Below are positions 61,436 through 64,000 of a stretch of 64,000 nucleotides of DNA, one piece after another. Position numbers and translations under genes: made by a program. A model generated the notes under the pieces. The model had not been told where the DNA came from. It saw only the letters and a list, made by a program, of their open reading frames with translations, and did not search any database. The stretch is taken from positions 434,001 through 498,000 of the forward strand of contig CAVWQE010000006.1 in NCBI GenBank assembly GCA_963757135.1. The letters run 5' to 3'. Source of the stretch: Gp1-AA145 sp963757135 (GTDB lineage: Bacteria > Acidobacteriota > Terriglobia > Terriglobales > Acidobacteriaceae). Position 1 is the stretch's first letter, and each line of letters starts with the position of its first letter.

Positions 61436-62521
61436 ATGACAGCACGAAAGCGAGGAGGGCCGGAGAAACTTCATGCCGTGACCCTGCAAATGGTGGCCGA
61501 TCGCGTCGGACTCACCAAAGGAACTTGTTCGGCAGTGCTGAACAAATCCGCTGCTTCCCATTCGGTCCCTGCGCACACCCAGGAAAGAATCCTCGCCGCC
61601 GCTCGCGAGCTCAACTATCGCCCCAATTTCCACGCCCGAAATCTGGGAACCAAGCGCACCTATATGATCGGCGTCGTCACTCAGGAGATTGGTGATTTCT
61701 ATAGCTCACCGATTATCAGTGGCATTGAGCGGTGCCTTCGCGAGAGGGGTTATTTTTTTCTAACGGTTGCTCACCGTCACGACCCAAAGCTCCTGGAAAA
61801 TTATTCACATCTTCTTTTGGATCGGGGTGTTGAAGGCTTCATCACCGTTGACACAATTATGGATCGTCCTTTGCCGCTGCCGACAGTTGCTATCCCTGGA
61901 CACCGTGGCTTGAAAGACGTCACCAATATCGTTCTCGATCATCGCAAGGGAGCGTGGCTGGCCCTAAGTCATCTCGTCGAACTCGGCCACACGGAGATAG
62001 CTTTCATGAGGGGAGCTAATGTCAGCCCCGATTCAGACGATCGCTGGAGGTCCATTTGCGAAGTTGCGGCGGAGCTAGGCGTGGGCATGCCGGACAGCCT
62101 TGTGGTTCAGCTTGAGAGCGACGACGCCACGCCCCAGTTAGGTTATCCCTTTGCCCAGAAGTTGCTCGCCCGCAAGCGGCCGTTCACGGCTCTGTTTGCG
62201 TATAACGATATCTCTGCAATCGGGTCCATCCGGGCGTTTCAAGACGCCGGCCTGCAGGTCCCCAGAGATATTTCTGTGGTGGGCTTCGATGACATCAGCA
62301 TTGCTGTGCATAACAACCCAAGTCTTACTACCGTGCGCCAGCCGCTCGAAAAAATGGGTGAAATGGCAGCCCGCACTTTATTGAAACGCCTCGAAGACCA
62401 TGGATCTTGGGTGCCCAAGATCGCAATTGAACCCGAATTTGTCGTTCGGGATTCGACCGGCCCAGCACCAACTGAACACACCGTCCCAAACGATGATTAT
62501 TTGGCAGCGGATATTGCTTAG
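61436..62521 (+). CDS. LacI family transcriptional regulator
   Basis: A 361-residue LacI/GalR protein. The helix-turn-helix is VTLQMVADRVGLTKGTCSAVLN (about 15-36), followed by the hinge RILAAARELNYRPNFHARNL. The periplasmic-binding-like ligand domain (about 70-345) has TYMIGVVTQEIGDFYSSPII, FTALFAYNDISAIG and DISVVGFDD. It probably controls the divergent TonB receptor, with a sugar or glycoside as effector. The last 20 residues extend beyond the family norm. Confidence 0.92.
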   Translation: MTARKRGGPEKLHAVTLQMVADRVGLTKGTCSAVLNKSAASHSVPAHTQERILAAARELNYRPNFHARNLGTKRTYMIGVVTQEIGDFYSSPIISGIERCLRERGYFFLTVAHRHDPKLLENYSHLLLDRGVEGFITVDTIMDRPLPLPTVAIPGHRGLKDVTNIVLDHRKGAWLALSHLVELGHTEIAFMRGANVSPDSDDRWRSICEVAAELGVGMPDSLVVQLESDDATPQLGYPFAQKLLARKRPFTALFAYNDISAIGSIRAFQDAGLQVPRDISVVGFDDISIAVHNNPSLTTVRQPLEKMGEMAARTLLKRLEDHGSWVPKIAIEPEFVVRDSTGPAPTEHTVPNDDYLAADIA

Positions 62522-62702
62522 TTTGCAACAATGCCCGCGGTTGACAACCCAGCGTGGGACCGCCCGCACCGTACAAGTAAGAACAAATCGGCTTCAGCGT
62601 GCGGCCCAATAATCGGATCGAAATCGGTTTCACGTCGCCGCTACCGGTAAATGTTTCGTTACCAGCAGCAGCGCGAGCCAAACTGAAGCTTCCCGCAGTA
62701 CA

Positions 62703-64000
62703 ATGGCCAAGCTCCTGACATTATTTATATCTATGCCCCGGCGTCCTCTTCTTTCCATCTGCTGTGTCGTGATGCTGTCCGTCGGCTCGCTCTCAGCCCA
62801 AAATAACGCTCCCACCACCGCAGTTCCGCAATTTGTGGATGTCGCGCCCGAGGTCGGGGTGACAGGTCCGCATCTGGCCTCCAAAGAGCAGCACTACATC
62901 GTCGAATCCATGGGCGGTGGAGTGGGCTTCCTTGACTGCGACAACGACGGCCGGCTCGATATTGTCGTAACCAACGGATCAAGCGTTGACCGCTACCGCG
63001 CCGGAGGCGACCTGATGGTCACGCTTTATCGCCAGGGTGCCGACGGCAAATTCACCAACATCACCGAGCAGGCCGGACTCACCGTGAAGGGCTGGGGCAT
63101 GGGTGTTGCCGTGGCCGATTTCGACAACGACGGCAATCTTGACCTGTTCGTCACCGGCTACGGACACAGCGTTCTCTATCGTGGACTCGGCAATTGCAAG
63201 TTTGAGGATGTCACTGAGAAGGCCGGACTTGGCGGAATTACCGGCCTTGCCACCGGCGCCGCCTGGGGCGATTATGATCGCGACGGCCACGTGGACTTGT
63301 TCGTCTCCCGTTATACCCACGTGGATATGGACCATCTGCCTGCCTTCGGCAGCGACGAAAAATTCTGCCGCTTCAAGGGTGTGCTGGTGCAATGCGGGCC
63401 CTGGGGGATGCCGGGCGAAGGCGATTACCTGTTTCACAATCGCGGTGATGGCACCTTCGAGGATGTCTCAAAAAAAGCGGGCATGGACGATCCCCAGCAC
63501 CGCTTTGGTCTGAGCGCAATCTGGGCTGACTACGACAATGACGGCTGGCCGGATCTGTTCCTTGCCAACGATGCGGGCCCCAATTTCCTTTACCACAACC
63601 GCCACGACGGCACCTTTGATGAGGTCGGGATGCTGGCAGGCGTGGCCCTCGGCGATGACGGCCAGGAACTTGGCTCCATGGGTGTCGATTTCGCCGACTA
63701 CGATCACGACGGCAAGCTCGACCTGTTCGTCACCAACTACACCGATCAGATCGATAACCTCTACCGGAATCTCGGCGGAGGCGCCTTCTCGGATATGTCT
63801 TGGCCCGCGAAAGTGGGCCAGCCAAGTTATCGCTATGTGAAATGGGGCGCCGGTTTCGTAGATTTCGACAACGACGGCTGGGTGGACATATTCGTCAACA
63901 ATGGGCATGTCTATCCTCAGGTGGACGCTATCCCCAACAGCCCCGGGTACAAGGAGCCCATGCAGATGTTCCGTAACCATCACGACGGAACCTTCGAAGA
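62703..64000 (+). CDS. CRTAC1/FG-GAP repeat secreted protein (3' end cut by the window)
   Basis: The frame opens at the ATG at 62703 (a second ATG at 62733) and stays open to the window end, 432 codons. A signal peptide ends VGSLSAQN. Repeated calcium-binding-like blades follow, each with D-x-D-x-D-G: FLDCDNDGRLDIV, VADFDNDGNLDLF, WGDYDRDGHVDLF, WADYDNDGWPDLF, FADYDHDGKLDLF and FVDFDNDGWVDIF. This is the beta-propeller of the CRTAC1/ASPIC-UnbV family, abundant in Acidobacteriota and secreted. The C-terminal UnbV part is expected beyond the window. Confidence 0.88.
   Translation, partial: MAKLLTLFISMPRRPLLSICCVVMLSVGSLSAQNNAPTTAVPQFVDVAPEVGVTGPHLASKEQHYIVESMGGGVGFLDCDNDGRLDIVVTNGSSVDRYRAGGDLMVTLYRQGADGKFTNITEQAGLTVKGWGMGVAVADFDNDGNLDLFVTGYGHSVLYRGLGNCKFEDVTEKAGLGGITGLATGAAWGDYDRDGHVDLFVSRYTHVDMDHLPAFGSDEKFCRFKGVLVQCGPWGMPGEGDYLFHNRGDGTFEDVSKKAGMDDPQHRFGLSAIWADYDNDGWPDLFLANDAGPNFLYHNRHDGTFDEVGMLAGVALGDDGQELGSMGVDFADYDHDGKLDLFVTNYTDQIDNLYRNLGGGAFSDMSWPAKVGQPSYRYVKWGAGFVDFDNDGWVDIFVNNGHVYPQVDAIPNSPGYKEPMQMFRNHHDGTFE

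Overview
The window looks like a chromosomal segment of an Acidobacteriota bacterium, probably of the Terriglobia/Acidobacteriales type. The basis is gene content: two VWFA-type secreted proteins of the acidobacterial kind, long TPR proteins, a 1,238-residue Oar-like TonB-dependent receptor with an N-terminal carboxypeptidase-regulatory domain, a CRTAC1/FG-GAP protein, the short 'NGWKEI' helix-turn-helix family, a PadR regulator followed by an ADOP-prefix-like membrane protein, and many short palindromic repeats. This is inference from families I recognise; no database search was made.

Region 1 (about 1-8,700) is a lower-GC mobile island. A gene-poor, repeat-rich 1.6 kb is followed by ten closely packed small plus-strand genes (1,600-6,361), then minus-strand HTH, two small genes and a diverged tyrosine integrase that abuts an intact tRNA-Arg(TCT). 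No capsid, portal, terminase or replication gene is recognisable, so it may be a satellite-like or unclassified integrative element. A 19-bp copy of the tRNA 3' end recurs 140 bp downstream and overlaps the start of the next gene.

Region 2 (8,930-31,700) is ordinary chromosome: YheT-like hydrolase; a TPM/nucleotidyltransferase/LemA cluster; PadR; a DUF1624 membrane protein; a GAF protein; an IS481-like insertion with 14-bp target duplications; pyrG, kdsA, an inositol monophosphatase-like gene, a DUF1684 protein, a domain-rearranged aconitase, ferredoxin, recO and nagA. It is full of palindromic repeats, including a 108-bp tandem array and a RAYT-type transposase flanked by the same repeats. 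Two palindromic repeats lie in frame inside genes.

Region 3 (29,400-41,200) is a potassium locus. KdpD is split into two divergent genes: KdpD-N plus USP (plus strand, with kdpE) and DUF4118-GAF-histidine kinase (minus strand, followed by an APC-type permease with a USP-like tail). An outer-membrane protein and the kdpFABC operon, which carries three extra small membrane proteins, follow. Direct hexamers (CTTACG/TTTAGT-like) spaced exactly 11 bp precede the outer-membrane gene, the kdp operon and the permease, suggesting one KdpE regulon.

Region 4 (41,300-48,400) has a Fur/PerR-like regulator with katG, a VWFA protein, and overlapping genes for a seven-haem and a two-haem cytochrome c. Region 5 (48,400-50,300) is a patch of mobile debris: an RHS fragment, an IS110/IS1111 element with a structured 3' non-coding segment, and duplicated repeats. 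Region 6 (50,463-64,000) holds two carboxypeptidase-regulatory/TPR and VWFA genes, two more TPR genes, the TonB receptor, a divergent LacI regulator with palindromic operator candidates, and a CRTAC1 protein cut by the window end.
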